Part shown: piece after piece, positions 1-7,663 of the stretch | How positions within the stretch are numbered: the stretch's first letter is position 1 | Layout of the letters: the number at the start of each line of letters is the position of its first letter | Assembly: GCA_903851465.1 (NCBI GenBank) | Contig: CAINOI010000003.1 | Span: 1 to 64,000 of the forward strand | Direction of reading: 5' to 3' | Length of the DNA stretch: 64,000 nt | Source: an uncultured Bacteroidota bacterium | Lineage (GTDB): Bacteria; Bacteroidota; Bacteroidia; Chitinophagales; Chitinophagaceae | Program-made: the position numbers and the translations under genes | The notes under the pieces: generated by a model | Seen by the model: only the letters and a program-made list of their open reading frames with translations | What the model was told of the DNA's origin: nothing | The model's database searches: none

Positions 1-839
1 GAATGACTAACTATACTAAAAATAAAAAAGGCACTCAATTGAGTGCCTTTTTTATTTTTACCTTCTTTTAATTTCATCGACTGCCAAATGGCTTCTTTTT
101 CTTCAAGACTTAGTTTAGCTAAATCCAGTCCATGCTCTTTAGCATAGGTTTCCATTAATTCAAAACGATGCTTGAATTTTTTATTCGTTTTCTCTAGGGC
201 GGTCTCAGGGTCTATTTTTAAAAATCGTGCGTAATTGATGAGGCTAAAAAATACATCCCCCAATTCGTCTTCCATTTTCTCCATGTCATTCTGAGCAACC
301 TCATGTTGTAGTTCCCCAATCTCCTCATTCACCTTATCCCAAACCTGCTCTTTGTTCTCCCATTCAAAACCCACTTGTTTTACTTTTTCTTGTATTCTTA
401 AAGCCTTCACCATGGCGGGTAAACTATTAGGCACACCACTTAATAAAGTTTTGGTGCCATCCCCTTCTTTTAATTTTAACTGTTCCCAGTTTAATTTTAC
501 CTGTTCTTCGGTATCGGCTTTTACATCCCCATAAATATGTGGATGTCTATGTATTAATTTTTTAGAAATGCCTTCTATTACTTCTTCTAAAATGAATTCA
601 TTTTTTTCTGAAGCAATCTTGGTGTAAAATAAAATATGCAATAATAAATCTCCTAGCTCTTCTTTAATTCCTTGCCAATCTTCCTCAATAATGGCATCTA
701 CTAGTTCATACAACTCCTCGATGGTATTACTTCTTAGGCTATGAATCGTCTGCTTTTTATCCCAAGGACATTCTGCTCTCAGGCGATCCATGATTCCAAC
801 AAGTTCTAAAAAATTATTAGAGATATTTTCTTGAGACAT
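1..839 (-). CDS. mazG: MazG family nucleoside triphosphate pyrophosphohydrolase (3' end off window)
   Basis: Translated by hand from the ATG at 839 (MSQENISNNF...). MazG hydrolyses (d)NTPs to NMP and PPi, cleaning the nucleotide pool and tuning ppGpp responses. The N-terminal domain has CPWDKKQT and the metal-binding EELYELVDA...EELGDLLLH pattern (about residues 24-68). A second MazG-like half follows, with EEIGELQHE and EDELGDVFF. After about 260 residues, where the family usually ends, the frame has no stop. It runs on through a terminator-like palindrome and off the window, so the protein has at least 279 residues and its true C-terminus cannot be seen. Upstream on the minus strand, TATCTTCG is one mismatch from a -7 box. 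Identity is secure; the 3' end is not. Confidence 0.9.
   Translation of the reverse strand, partial: MSQENISNNFLELVGIMDRLRAECPWDKKQTIHSLRSNTIEELYELVDAIIEEDWQGIKEELGDLLLHILFYTKIASEKNEFILEEVIEGISKKLIHRHPHIYGDVKADTEEQVKLNWEQLKLKEGDGTKTLLSGVPNSLPAMVKALRIQEKVKQVGFEWENKEQVWDKVNEEIGELQHEVAQNDMEKMEDELGDVFFSLINYARFLKIDPETALEKTNKKFKHRFELMETYAKEHGLDLAKLSLEEKEAIWQSMKLKEGKNKKGTQLSAFFIFSIVSH
24..53. terminator. Perfect palindrome resembling a bidirectional intrinsic terminator
   Basis: GGCACTC and GAGTGCC flank an AATT loop, with A-runs before and T-runs after, so it could terminate transcription on either strand. It lies inside the still-open mazG frame, so it is either just before the mazG stop or belongs to a convergent gene outside the window. 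Confidence 0.7.
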
Positions 840-903
840 GATCTTTTAAATTAGGATTTGATTGAACGAAGATAGACAAAGTTCGGAACTGCCATTTTTC
901 GCA

Positions 904-934
904 TAAAAAAACCCCAAGTTAAAAACTTGAGGTT
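904..934 (-). terminator. Intrinsic terminator after tRNA-Leu
   Basis: Read on the minus strand, ACCTCAAGT and ACTTGGGGT (one G-T pair) flank a T-rich loop and are followed by seven T. It lies 12 bp past the tRNA-Leu 3' end and separates the tRNAs from mazG. Confidence 0.85.
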
Positions 935-945
935 TGTCGATTTCG

Positions 946-1031
946 TGCCCCAGGCGGGAATCGAACCCGCACTCGCGTTGCGGCGAACAGGATTTTAAGT
1001 CCTGCGTGTCTACCAGTTCCACCACCAGGGC
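946..1031 (-). tRNA. tRNA-Leu (anticodon TAA)
   Basis: The 86-nt class II tRNA has acceptor arms GCCCTGG and CTGGGGC, discriminator A, a long variable arm, T-loop GGTTCGATTC, and anticodon TAA in loop CTTAAAA. CCA is not encoded (CGA follows), so it must be added post-transcriptionally. It lies 47 bp downstream of tRNA-Gly on the same strand with no obvious promoter of its own. Confidence 0.97.
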
Positions 1032-1045
1032 GTCATTACTGACTT

Positions 1046-1076
1046 AAAAAAAATCCCGTCCGAAGAACGGGATTTT
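1046..1076 (-). terminator. Terminator-like hairpin between tRNA-Gly and tRNA-Leu
   Basis: Minus strand: TCCCGT and ACGGGA stem with a TTCG-containing loop, followed by eight T. It sits between two tandem tRNA genes, so it either ends the tRNA-Gly transcript or is a leaky or processing hairpin within a tRNA operon. Confidence 0.8.
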
Positions 1077-1078
1077 TG

Positions 1079-1151
<73 letters not shown>

Positions 1152-1177
1152 TTGAACAAGAACTATTTTTTGGACTG

Positions 1178-1208
1178 CGAAAATAAGGAATCAACGCAAA
1201 CCAACAAA
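1178..1208 (-). promoter_or_regulatory. Predicted promoter of the tRNA-Gly/tRNA-Leu pair
   Basis: Minus strand: TTTG (-33) at 1208-1205, a 19-bp spacer, and TATTTTCG (-7) at 1185-1178. This fits the Bacteroidota TTTG/TAnnTTTG promoter with one change. The same TATTTTCG box precedes tRNA-Cys. Confidence 0.5.
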
Positions 1209-1216
1209 ATTTTTTT

Positions 1217-1420
1217 CTACTTATATTCAGGTTTGTACTGAGAACTTGTGTTCACTTCTACAGTAGGCTTTTTGAAGCCAGAACTGAATAGCTTAGTACA
1301 ATTTCCTAAAACGAGTGATAATAGTGCAAAAACAGATACATAAAAAAGGAATCTAGAAGAACTTACCCAGTTCTTAGCGATGTCTTTATTGGTAGATGTT
1401 TCTTGAATTTCTTGTGACAT
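1217..1420 (-). CDS. Small single-pass membrane protein, unknown function
   Basis: 67 residues. A polar N-terminus (MSQEIQETSTNKD) is followed by one hydrophobic segment at about residues 23-40, then a short basic, polar tail. No family is recognised and no function is assigned. A perfect -7 box, TATTTTTG at 1446-1439, lies 18 nt upstream of the ATG, which argues that it is expressed from its own promoter. It lies between the tRNA pair and a glycosyltransferase on the same strand. It could be a small accessory membrane subunit. Moderate confidence that it is a gene. Confidence 0.6.
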   Translation of the reverse strand: MSQEIQETSTNKDIAKNWVSSSRFLFYVSVFALLSLVLGNCTKLFSSGFKKPTVEVNTSSQYKPEYK

Positions 1421-1438
1421 AGTGTTTAATTACGGATG

Positions 1439-1446
1439 CAAAAATA
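1439..1446 (-). promoter_or_regulatory. -7 promoter box of the 67-residue membrane protein
   Basis: TATTTTTG exactly matches TAnnTTTG, 18 nt before the ATG at 1420. No convincing -33 element is seen. Confidence 0.45.
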
Positions 1447-1457
1447 ACAACAAGTTC

Positions 1458-2486
1458 TTAATTATGAACGAGTTTGGTGACAATTTTATCAAATTTCTGC
1501 CGGTTTTTTACAAAGTATTGAAAAACAACTGACCCATTGTAAACTCCCCCTATTGAAGCCATTGGTTTACATTCCTTGCTCCTATTGACTTTGCCTGTTA
1601 ACCAGTACCCAATTACTGCTAAATGTGCCTTAAAAATGGCCGTAAAAAAGTACCCATCCCCACTCAATAAGCCTTTCCAAGCAGATACCCCATCTAATGC
1701 AAAACGCAAAGGCATTTTCCATATTAATTCTTGGACGGGAAGATGCTTACTTAACATGATCAAATTATTCCTAAAATTTAAATAAACTTTTCTACCGCCT
1801 CTAGGTAAAGTACCCGCACCCACATGATATACGACAGCAGTTGGACAAGCATATAAAGCATGGTCTTCTAATTGCATTCGCCAACAAAGATCAATTTCCT
1901 CTTGATGTGCAAAAAAACTGGCATCAAATCCACCCAATGCATGAAACAGTTTAGATCTAATCATCATGGCCGCTCCAGATGCCCAGAAAATAGGTTCAGC
2001 ACTGTCATACTGCCCTTTGTCTTGCTCACATACATCAAATATCCTACCTCTTGAGAAAGGGTAACCTAGTGCATCTATCCATCCACCACTTGCGCCAGCA
2101 TATTCAAAACTAGTTGGCTCTTTTTGTGCTAATATTTTTGGTTGACATGCTCCAATAGTTGGATTTGATTCCATTAATTGAACCATTGGCGTTACCCAAT
2201 TCGCATCTACTTGCACATCTGAATTCAATAAAATATAATAATCGGCTTTTACTAGTTTAAGCGCCCAATTGTAGCCTCCAGCAAAACCTTCGTTGGTTGG
2301 ATTTTGAATCACTTTGACTGTTGGAAAATATTTTGCTAGAATTTCTAATGAATTGTCTTTTGAACCATTGTCTGCCACCACAACTTCTTTGTTTTGGTAG
2401 GATGTCGCGAGCACAGAAGGCAAAAAAGTCTTCAGGTAATTAGCCCCATTAAAATTTAAAATAACGATTGACACGAGCGGTTCCAA
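1458..2486 (-). CDS. Glycosyltransferase family 2
   Basis: 342 residues. The GT-A fold starts with SIVILNFNG (residues 6-14), followed by VVVADNGSKDNS and a DXD-type segment LLNSDVQVD (86-94). Later come SGAAMMIR and FFAHQEEIDLCWR, the acceptor-side motif of rhamnosyltransferase-like GT2 enzymes. It would transfer a sugar from a nucleotide sugar to a surface glycan at the cytoplasmic face. No ATG fits: the start is TTG at 2486 (MEPLVSIV) or GTG four codons later. Upstream TACATTCG is a near-match -7 box that agrees with either. It is the only polysaccharide gene in this part of the window. Donor and acceptor are unknown. Confidence 0.88.
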   Translation of the reverse strand: MEPLVSIVILNFNGANYLKTFLPSVLATSYQNKEVVVADNGSKDNSLEILAKYFPTVKVIQNPTNEGFAGGYNWALKLVKADYYILLNSDVQVDANWVTPMVQLMESNPTIGACQPKILAQKEPTSFEYAGASGGWIDALGYPFSRGRIFDVCEQDKGQYDSAEPIFWASGAAMMIRSKLFHALGGFDASFFAHQEEIDLCWRMQLEDHALYACPTAVVYHVGAGTLPRGGRKVYLNFRNNLIMLSKHLPVQELIWKMPLRFALDGVSAWKGLLSGDGYFFTAIFKAHLAVIGYWLTGKVNRSKECKPMASIGGVYNGSVVFQYFVKNRQKFDKIVTKLVHN

Positions 2487-2582
2487 AGCAGTTGTATTTA
2501 TGCGAATGTAAGTCCAATTATGGGAAAATTAGCCAAAAACCCTATCTTAGCCGTATGATAAAGGCAAAATTCTTGTTTTCTA

Positions 2583-2615
2583 ATTTAGATTTTCTAAATC
2601 ATCCCATTGGGTGAT
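2583..2615. repeat. Two adjacent palindromes upstream of rocD
   Basis: ATTTAGA-TTT-TCTAAAT (2583-2599) is followed directly by ATCA-t-CCCA-T-TGGG-TGAT (2598-2615). Neither has a T-run, so they look more like operators or an mRNA leader structure than a terminator. They lie about 90 bp before the rocD start in a 215-bp gap. Confidence 0.4.
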
Positions 2616-2701
2616 ATTAAGCTCCTAGTTTTAATTTTTTCTATCAAGTTTACTAAACTTGGTTCCTCCCGTTTTTATCATTTTATTTAAAAAAAATAGA
2701 C

Positions 2702-3937
2702 ATGTCTACTCCAATACAAACGAGTGCAAATACTGCAAAATATATTGCCCTTGAAGACCAATTCGGCGCACACAATTATCATCCAGTTCCTGTTGTCCTT
2801 GAAAAAGGCGAAGGCGTTTTTTTATATGATGTAGATGGGAAAAGATACTTTGATTTTTTAAGCGGTTATTCTGCTGTCAACCAAGGTCACTGTCATCCAG
2901 CCATTATCAAAGCCTTGACTGATCAAGCACAAAAATTAACACTCACATCGAGAGCGTTTTACAATAACCTACTTGGGGAGTATGAAAAATACATCACTGA
3001 ATATTTTGGCTATGATAAAGTATTGCCAATGAACACTGGTGTCGAAGGTGGAGAGACGGCGATTAAATTAGCAAGAAGATGGGGCTATGCAGTGAAAGGT
3101 ATTCCAGAAAATCAAGCAAAGGTAATTTTTGCACAAGGTAATTTTTGGGGAAGAACACTCGCTGCAATTTCGTCTTCTACAGACCCAAGTAGTTACAATG
3201 GCTTTGGCCCTTTTATGCCAGGATTTGGTCTTGTTCCATATAACGATTTAGCTGCATTAGAGACTGCACTGCAAGACCCAAATGTAGCAGCCTATATGGT
3301 GGAACCAATCCAAGGTGAAGCAGGTGTGGTAATTCCTACAGATGGCTATCTAAAAGGCGTTCGTGCTTTATGTGACAAATACAATGTATTATTTATTGCA
3401 GATGAAATCCAAACAGGATTGGCAAGAACAGGTACTTTATTAGCATGTGATCACGAAAAGGTACGACCTGATATTTTGATTTTAGGAAAAGCATTGAGTG
3501 GTGGTACGATTCCAGTTGCTGCTGTTCTTGCAGATGATATTGTGATGTTACAAATTAAGCCAGGTGAACACGGATCTACTTATGGAGGAAATCCGCTTGC
3601 TTGTGCAGTCGCAATGAAAGCGTTGGAAGTGATTAAATCCGAGAAGATGGTGGAGAACTCATTTAAAATGGGAGAAATTTTAAGAGCTGAGTTAGCCAAC
3701 TTAAATTCACCATTCATCGCATCTATTAGAGGTCGTGGATTGTTAAATGCGATTGTAATAAAACATGAAAATCCAGAAGCTGCATGGGATTTATGTTTAC
3801 ACCTTAAAGCTTTAGGGATACTTGCAAAACCAACCCACGGTGATAAAATTAGATTCGCACCTCCATTGATTATTACAGAAGCACAAATTAAAGAAGCTGT
3901 TCAATTAATTGGAAAAGGACTGGAGCAATTAGCGTAA
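2702..3937 (+). CDS. rocD: Ornithine aminotransferase
   Basis: 411 residues, PLP-dependent class III aminotransferase. It converts L-ornithine and 2-oxoglutarate to glutamate-5-semialdehyde and glutamate, linking arginine breakdown to proline and glutamate. Diagnostic segments are [12 protein letters not shown] (22-33), [23 protein letters not shown], the PLP aspartate in FIADEIQTG (D234), and the Schiff-base lysine in [10 protein letters not shown] (K263). The length matches OAT rather than acetylornithine aminotransferase. It stands alone on its strand, with paired palindromes upstream that may be regulatory and a terminator shared with the convergent neighbour. Confident call. Confidence 0.95.
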   Translation: MSTPIQTSANTAKYIALEDQFGAHNYHPVPVVLEKGEGVFLYDVDGKRYFDFLSGYSAVNQGHCHPAIIKALTDQAQKLTLTSRAFYNNLLGEYEKYITEYFGYDKVLPMNTGVEGGETAIKLARRWGYAVKGIPENQAKVIFAQGNFWGRTLAAISSSTDPSSYNGFGPFMPGFGLVPYNDLAALETALQDPNVAAYMVEPIQGEAGVVIPTDGYLKGVRALCDKYNVLFIADEIQTGLARTGTLLACDHEKVRPDILILGKALSGGTIPVAAVLADDIVMLQIKPGEHGSTYGGNPLACAVAMKALEVIKSEKMVENSFKMGEILRAELANLNSPFIASIRGRGLLNAIVIKHENPEAAWDLCLHLKALGILAKPTHGDKIRFAPPLIITEAQIKEAVQLIGKGLEQLA

Positions 3938-3961
3938 TAACCAATTTGAAATACGAAAATA

Positions 3962-3990
3962 AATAGCCCTCCAAAAGAGGGTTATTTTGT
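3962..3990. terminator. Bidirectional intrinsic terminator after rocD
   Basis: AATAGCCCTC and GAGGGTTATT flank a CAAAA loop, followed by TTGTTTT on the plus strand and A-rich sequence on the other side. It serves rocD and overlaps the stop codon of the convergent 4-TM gene. Confidence 0.8.
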
Positions 3991-4365
3991 TTTAAGCTTA
4001 GGTAAGAAAGTCATAATTAAAATTCCAAAACTTAAAACAATACATGCATAAAGCGCCCATTGTTTTTGAGGACATTCTCCCATCGCACATGCAGATAATA
4101 CTAAATAGTTTCTAAAACTCCATGCTACAAGCAATGCAGCCCATGCCATATTGAATCGCTTTACATTGATAGATGGAATTGCAAAAAATACAATAGCAAG
4201 TATACCGATATATAATAAGAACTTACCTGATTGTCCAAAATTAGTCGCACCAGCATCCCATCCTGTTACCACCCAATTTCTGCTTTCTATAATCACTAAT
4301 GGTTGTGTGGTACAAAAGAATAACAATAAAGTAAGGAGGATGCCAATGGTTTGAGAATGTTTCAT
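3982..4365 (-). CDS. Four-helix membrane protein, unknown function
   Basis: 127 residues with hydrophobic segments at about 8-26, 48-66, 73-92 and 103-121, consistent with a small four-helix inner-membrane protein. Between helices 3 and 4 lies ACAMGECP, with two cysteines four residues apart that could form a disulphide or bind metal. No family is recognised with confidence. It is convergent with rocD, and its stop codon lies inside their shared terminator. It may be cotranscribed after the FAD oxidoreductase 45 bp upstream. Function unknown. Confidence 0.7.
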   Translation of the reverse strand: MKHSQTIGILLTLLLFFCTTQPLVIIESRNWVVTGWDAGATNFGQSGKFLLYIGILAIVFFAIPSINVKRFNMAWAALLVAWSFRNYLVLSACAMGECPQKQWALYACIVLSFGILIMTFLPKLKTK

Positions 4366-4410
4366 GAGTGCAAAAATACATTAATCTAGGTTATAAATAA
4401 TTTAGCATTA

Positions 4411-6282
4411 TTATTTGATATAAAAGCCAAACACATCCACATTGAACCGATTGAATAAGTCGTATTCATTTAAGATGGCAGCAAGTTCTACTCTTTTGAT
4501 ACTTCTTTTTAAATCAAAATCAGTCAAGCTTAAAGTAGCCCAATGCGTTTTAAAACTTGGAAGGATTTCATCTATTTTTTTACCACTAAGAATGGCAGCA
4601 AAATTTAATGCATCCTCAATGGTCATATCGTGTTCAATTATTTTAACAGGAGCATCAAATTTCATTTCCCATGTCATTACAAAATCATTAAATGAAACTG
4701 GTTTGTCTGGGTAAAAATAAGTTGTATTCGCCCACCCATTTGGCACACCCTCTCCTTTTAACAATCCAGTTGCGCCTATCCTTTGCACCGCTTTAAAATA
4801 AGGTGAGCTTTGTTTTACATCAACATAGGGCATAATGTAACCATTTGCCTCAAGCAAAATATTTTGCAATTTTCTTATAGAAACATTTTTTGGCGCAATA
4901 TTATCCTTCACACTTTGTGCTGCCAATAATCCTGCTGCTTGACCAATTTGCATCACACATGGTTGTAATCTTGTGGTACCATTCACAACATTTGACACAC
5001 TAATGGACTTCTCTGCAATAATGATATTGTCCTGGTTTTCAGGAATCAAAGCACTGATTGGAATATTAAAAGACGGAACCGAAAAGAAATCCAAATGTTG
5101 CGGAGCGGATGGATTTTTTTTGTGGTGGTGATCAACAGGATAATCCCCCACAGCAATGCCTGTTCTAAACAATGGCTTTTCGGTTTCAAAAGGTGTTGCA
5201 ATATGTTGCACGACCATTCTCGATAAGCCTTTTACCCTTCTTGATTCTCTATAATATGGATAGTATGCGAGTTTGTCTTTTGTTTTAAACTCATCATCTG
5301 CCAATGCCAAATTTTTAAACCCTAAATCCTTCTGAATGAAATAGACAAACCTAAGCGTTTGTTGTTTTGCAATCTCTAATAATGCTGCTCTTTCTTTGGG
5401 TGTCTTTTCAACTACATTCAAATAAATATCATTGCCATAAATGGGCCAATTGAGCATGTATTTATTCCCAGGCAGTTTACCATAATTAAGCATCTTCATT
5501 GCATCCACTGGTGGCTTTGTTCTTGTACTGTCTTTATAAAAAGAAAGATTACTTGCATCAAACTCTAAGGAATCATAATTTTTTGGTCTTTCTATCAATG
5601 GTTGTGCATTACCATAATCTTTTAACACTGCTACATAGGTGATATCTTGTATAATATCATTTGCACCATTTTTATTCACTTGTTCCTTTGTGACATCGTT
5701 TGATTCCATACCTAAATCATATGGAATATTAGCTGCTGCTAAGACATCCCCAAGTTCAGTGGCATCAATGTAGCGCTTAGCTTTAATTAAGATATTTTTT
5801 TGTTGTTGGTGATCATAAAATAACACGGCTGTGATGGTATTCCCTTCTTTAATTACCTCTTTTAAATCATACTGGTAAAAAATTTTTAAATACTTTTCAT
5901 TTCTTGCCATTGCTTTAAAAATACTATCCCCTATATGTGGCTCAAATAAAGTATTACTCACCCAGCCTGTGGAAACTTTATTGCTTCCTCCATAATGTTG
6001 ATACAGTCTTGCCCTGAACTCTCCAAAGATCCCAGCCGGCATATTATGATTGCCATCAAATGCAGATACCCCCGCAGCAGTCAACATCCCTCCTAACCAT
6101 GGAGTAGATTCTGCAATGATTGTTTGTACCCCTAGTCTTGAGGATTGTAGTCCTGCGCAAATGCCACTGGCCGTGCCGCCAATGACCAATACTTCTGTTT
6201 CTTTTATTTGATCAATGTTTTGACTCCATGCTTTTACAAATTGGCTGGATACAAATAAAAGTATAAGGCAGATAGATCGCAT
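4411..6282 (-). CDS. Secreted FAD-dependent oxidoreductase (FAD_oxidored family)
   Basis: 623 residues. A signal peptide (about 1-20) is followed by the FAD dinucleotide fold TEVLVIGGTASGICAG (about 30-45), STPWLGGMLTAAG, and later YIDATELGDVLAAANI, typical of the xanthan-lyase-like FAD oxidoreductases common in Bacteroidota. TTRLQPCVMQIGQAAG near residue 455 is the second FAD-contacting motif. The C-terminal 150 residues resemble the S-layer-like tail often attached to this family. It probably acts in the periplasm or at the surface, often in carbohydrate use, but the substrate is unknown. The start ATG at 6282 gives a clean signal peptide. Confidence 0.85.
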   Translation of the reverse strand: MRSICLILLFVSSQFVKAWSQNIDQIKETEVLVIGGTASGICAGLQSSRLGVQTIIAESTPWLGGMLTAAGVSAFDGNHNMPAGIFGEFRARLYQHYGGSNKVSTGWVSNTLFEPHIGDSIFKAMARNEKYLKIFYQYDLKEVIKEGNTITAVLFYDHQQQKNILIKAKRYIDATELGDVLAAANIPYDLGMESNDVTKEQVNKNGANDIIQDITYVAVLKDYGNAQPLIERPKNYDSLEFDASNLSFYKDSTRTKPPVDAMKMLNYGKLPGNKYMLNWPIYGNDIYLNVVEKTPKERAALLEIAKQQTLRFVYFIQKDLGFKNLALADDEFKTKDKLAYYPYYRESRRVKGLSRMVVQHIATPFETEKPLFRTGIAVGDYPVDHHHKKNPSAPQHLDFFSVPSFNIPISALIPENQDNIIIAEKSISVSNVVNGTTRLQPCVMQIGQAAGLLAAQSVKDNIAPKNVSIRKLQNILLEANGYIMPYVDVKQSSPYFKAVQRIGATGLLKGEGVPNGWANTTYFYPDKPVSFNDFVMTWEMKFDAPVKIIEHDMTIEDALNFAAILSGKKIDEILPSFKTHWATLSLTDFDLKRSIKRVELAAILNEYDLFNRFNVDVFGFYIK

Positions 6283-6346
6283 TGGGATGAATTGGATGGT
6301 AAAATAGGAAAAAGGAATTTCAAAGCAAAAAAAGATTCATTGAATT

Positions 6347-6493
6347 GCCAGCTCATTCCATTCGCTGTCAACCGCCTCGGCTATCTCGTCTTACCCAAAG
6401 CCTTTCAAAAGAATCGCACCGGGAAGCCAGCTCATTCCATTCGCTGTCAACCGCCTCGGCTATCTCGTCTTACCCAAAGCCTTTCAAAAGAAT
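6347..6493. repeat. Perfect 68-bp tandem direct repeat (two copies)
   Basis: The sequence beginning GCCAGCTCATTCC and ending TTTCAAAAGAAT occurs identically at 6347-6414 and 6426-6493, separated by 11 bp (period 79 bp). Each copy carries, on the minus strand, the right flank of the 55-nt hairpin element. Only the 6426-6493 copy is joined to the complete hairpin. The 318-bp stretch 6283-6601 holds no credible gene; short open frames across it merely read the repeat. Confidence 0.95.
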
Positions 6494-6523
6494 GCTTCGC
6501 ATCCTTTTGACTTTTTTGCTTCT
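6469..6523 (-). repeat. 55-nt structured hairpin element, copy A (after tRNA-Cys)
   Basis: Minus strand: left flank AGAAGCAAAAAAG, one nt, then a 25-nt hairpin (6509-6485) of 11 bp (one G-T pair) with a GAA loop, then right flank AAAGGCTTTGGGTAAG. Copy B at 45216-45270 is collinear without indels, and four stem pairs differ by compensatory double changes. It starts 78 bp past the tRNA-Cys 3' end, beyond the terminator. A further 7-bp hairpin (CACAAGC, GA, GCTTGTG) lies at 6534-6549. Confidence 0.8.
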
Positions 6524-6564
6524 CGTCATCTTACACAAGCGAGCTTGTGACGCTGCCTTAAACC

Positions 6565-6594
6565 AAAAAAGCCTCTCACTTTCGTGAGAGGCTT
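6565..6594 (-). terminator. Intrinsic terminator after tRNA-Cys
   Basis: Minus strand: GCCTCTCAC and GTGAGAGGC form a 9-bp stem with a GAAA tetraloop, followed by six T. It lies 9 bp past the tRNA-Cys 3' end. Confidence 0.9.
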
Positions 6595-6601
6595 TGTATC
6601 G

Positions 6602-6672
6602 AGGTCCCGAGCGGGTTCGAACCGCTGTAGAAGCTTTTGCAGAGCTTTGCCTAACCACTCGGCCACAGGACC
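6602..6672 (-). tRNA. tRNA-Cys (anticodon GCA)
   Basis: 71 nt. Acceptor arms GGTCCTG and CGGGACC (one T-G pair), discriminator T, anticodon stem AAGCT/AGCTT with loop CTGCAAA giving GCA, and T-arm GCGGTTCGAACCCGC. CCA is not encoded. A promoter-like box lies 11 bp upstream and an intrinsic terminator follows. Confidence 0.95.
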
Positions 6673-6683
6673 ATTTTGGGAGG

Positions 6684-6691
6684 CGAAAATA
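6684..6691 (-). promoter_or_regulatory. -7 promoter box of tRNA-Cys
   Basis: TATTTTCG, 11 nt upstream of the mature 5' end and identical to the box before the tRNA-Gly/Leu pair. A T-rich segment occupies the -33 position. Confidence 0.45.
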
Positions 6692-6766
6692 ACATAAAGA
6701 ACTTAATTATAAAAGAATTTTACCACTAAATCGAATTAAGCGACATTTGTACTATAAATCCTGCTT

Positions 6767-7645
6767 ATGCAACAGCCAATTGGCGCTTCCGAATTGATCA
6801 TTAACCCAAGAGGGGCTGTATACCATTTAGACCTTCGCCCTGAAGAACTTGCAGATACGATCATCACAGTGGGTGATCCGGACAGAGTTGCTCAAGTAAG
6901 TAAGCACTTTGACGATATTGAACATCAATCTGCGCACAGAGAATTCATTACCCATACAGGCTATATTGGCACAAAACGTATTTCAGTGATGAGTACCGGT
7001 ATTGGGCCCGATAATATTGATATTGCATTGAACGAAGTGGATGCACTTGTAAACATAGATTTTGAAACAAGATGTATTAAAGATGTCAAAAAATCGGTAT
7101 CTGTTATCCGACTTGGCACTTGCGGGTCTTTACAGGGCGAAGTTGGCGTAGACCAATTGGTGGCAGGTACACATGGTTTAGGCATTGATAACTTATTACA
7201 TTTTTACCAACCCAATAACAATCCCGAAGAGCTTGCAATTTTAGCTGCATTTGAACAACATACCAATATTCATGCACACCATATTAAACCTTATATCTCT
7301 AGTGCAAGTGCGGGATTGCTAAAGCATTTTACGGAAGGTTATAACCATGGCATTACAGTGACCTGCCCGGGTTTTTACGGGCCTCAAGGAAGGATCTTAA
7401 GATTGCCTTTAAAAATGCCGAATTTGGTAGATCAAATGACGAGTTTTCGTTTTGGAAATCATCATATTGCCAACTTTGAAATGGAAACAAGTGCTATTTA
7501 TGGCTTGTGTAATTTATTAGGACATCAGTGCTTAAGTATCAATGTGATTGTGGCTAATAGAGTGAAACAAGAATTTAGCAAAGACAGTGCTAAAGCTGTA
7601 GACCATATGATTCAAAAAAGTTTAGGTATAATCGCTTCAATTTAA
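6767..7645 (+). CDS. Nucleoside phosphorylase (uridine/purine phosphorylase family)
   Basis: 292 residues. ITVGDPDRV (about 35-43), MSTGIGPDNIDIALNE and IRLGTCGSLQ are the phosphate- and ribose-binding motifs of the PNP/UDP family. FEMETSAIYGL near 243 carries the glutamate-methionine-glutamate segment that binds ribose. The enzyme would split a nucleoside with phosphate into base and ribose-1-phosphate, in nucleoside salvage. Uridine is the likelier substrate from overall resemblance, but that is inference. GACATTTG about 20 nt upstream is a one-mismatch -7 box. dapF follows 18 bp downstream, suggesting a three-gene unit with the NUDIX gene. Confidence 0.88.
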   Translation: MQQPIGASELIINPRGAVYHLDLRPEELADTIITVGDPDRVAQVSKHFDDIEHQSAHREFITHTGYIGTKRISVMSTGIGPDNIDIALNEVDALVNIDFETRCIKDVKKSVSVIRLGTCGSLQGEVGVDQLVAGTHGLGIDNLLHFYQPNNNPEELAILAAFEQHTNIHAHHIKPYISSASAGLLKHFTEGYNHGITVTCPGFYGPQGRILRLPLKMPNLVDQMTSFRFGNHHIANFEMETSAIYGLCNLLGHQCLSINVIVANRVKQEFSKDSAKAVDHMIQKSLGIIASI

Positions 7646-7663
7646 TTCATTCAATCAACACAA

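Noticed and set aside
6347-6493. Possible CRISPR array
   Set aside because: Only two 68-bp copies with an 11-bp gap; no spacers of normal size and no cas genes.
6292-6658. Several 60-80 codon open frames on both strands across the tRNA-Cys region
   Set aside because: They read the tandem repeat, the tRNA-Cys and its terminator; two share the same peptide only because of the DNA repeat.
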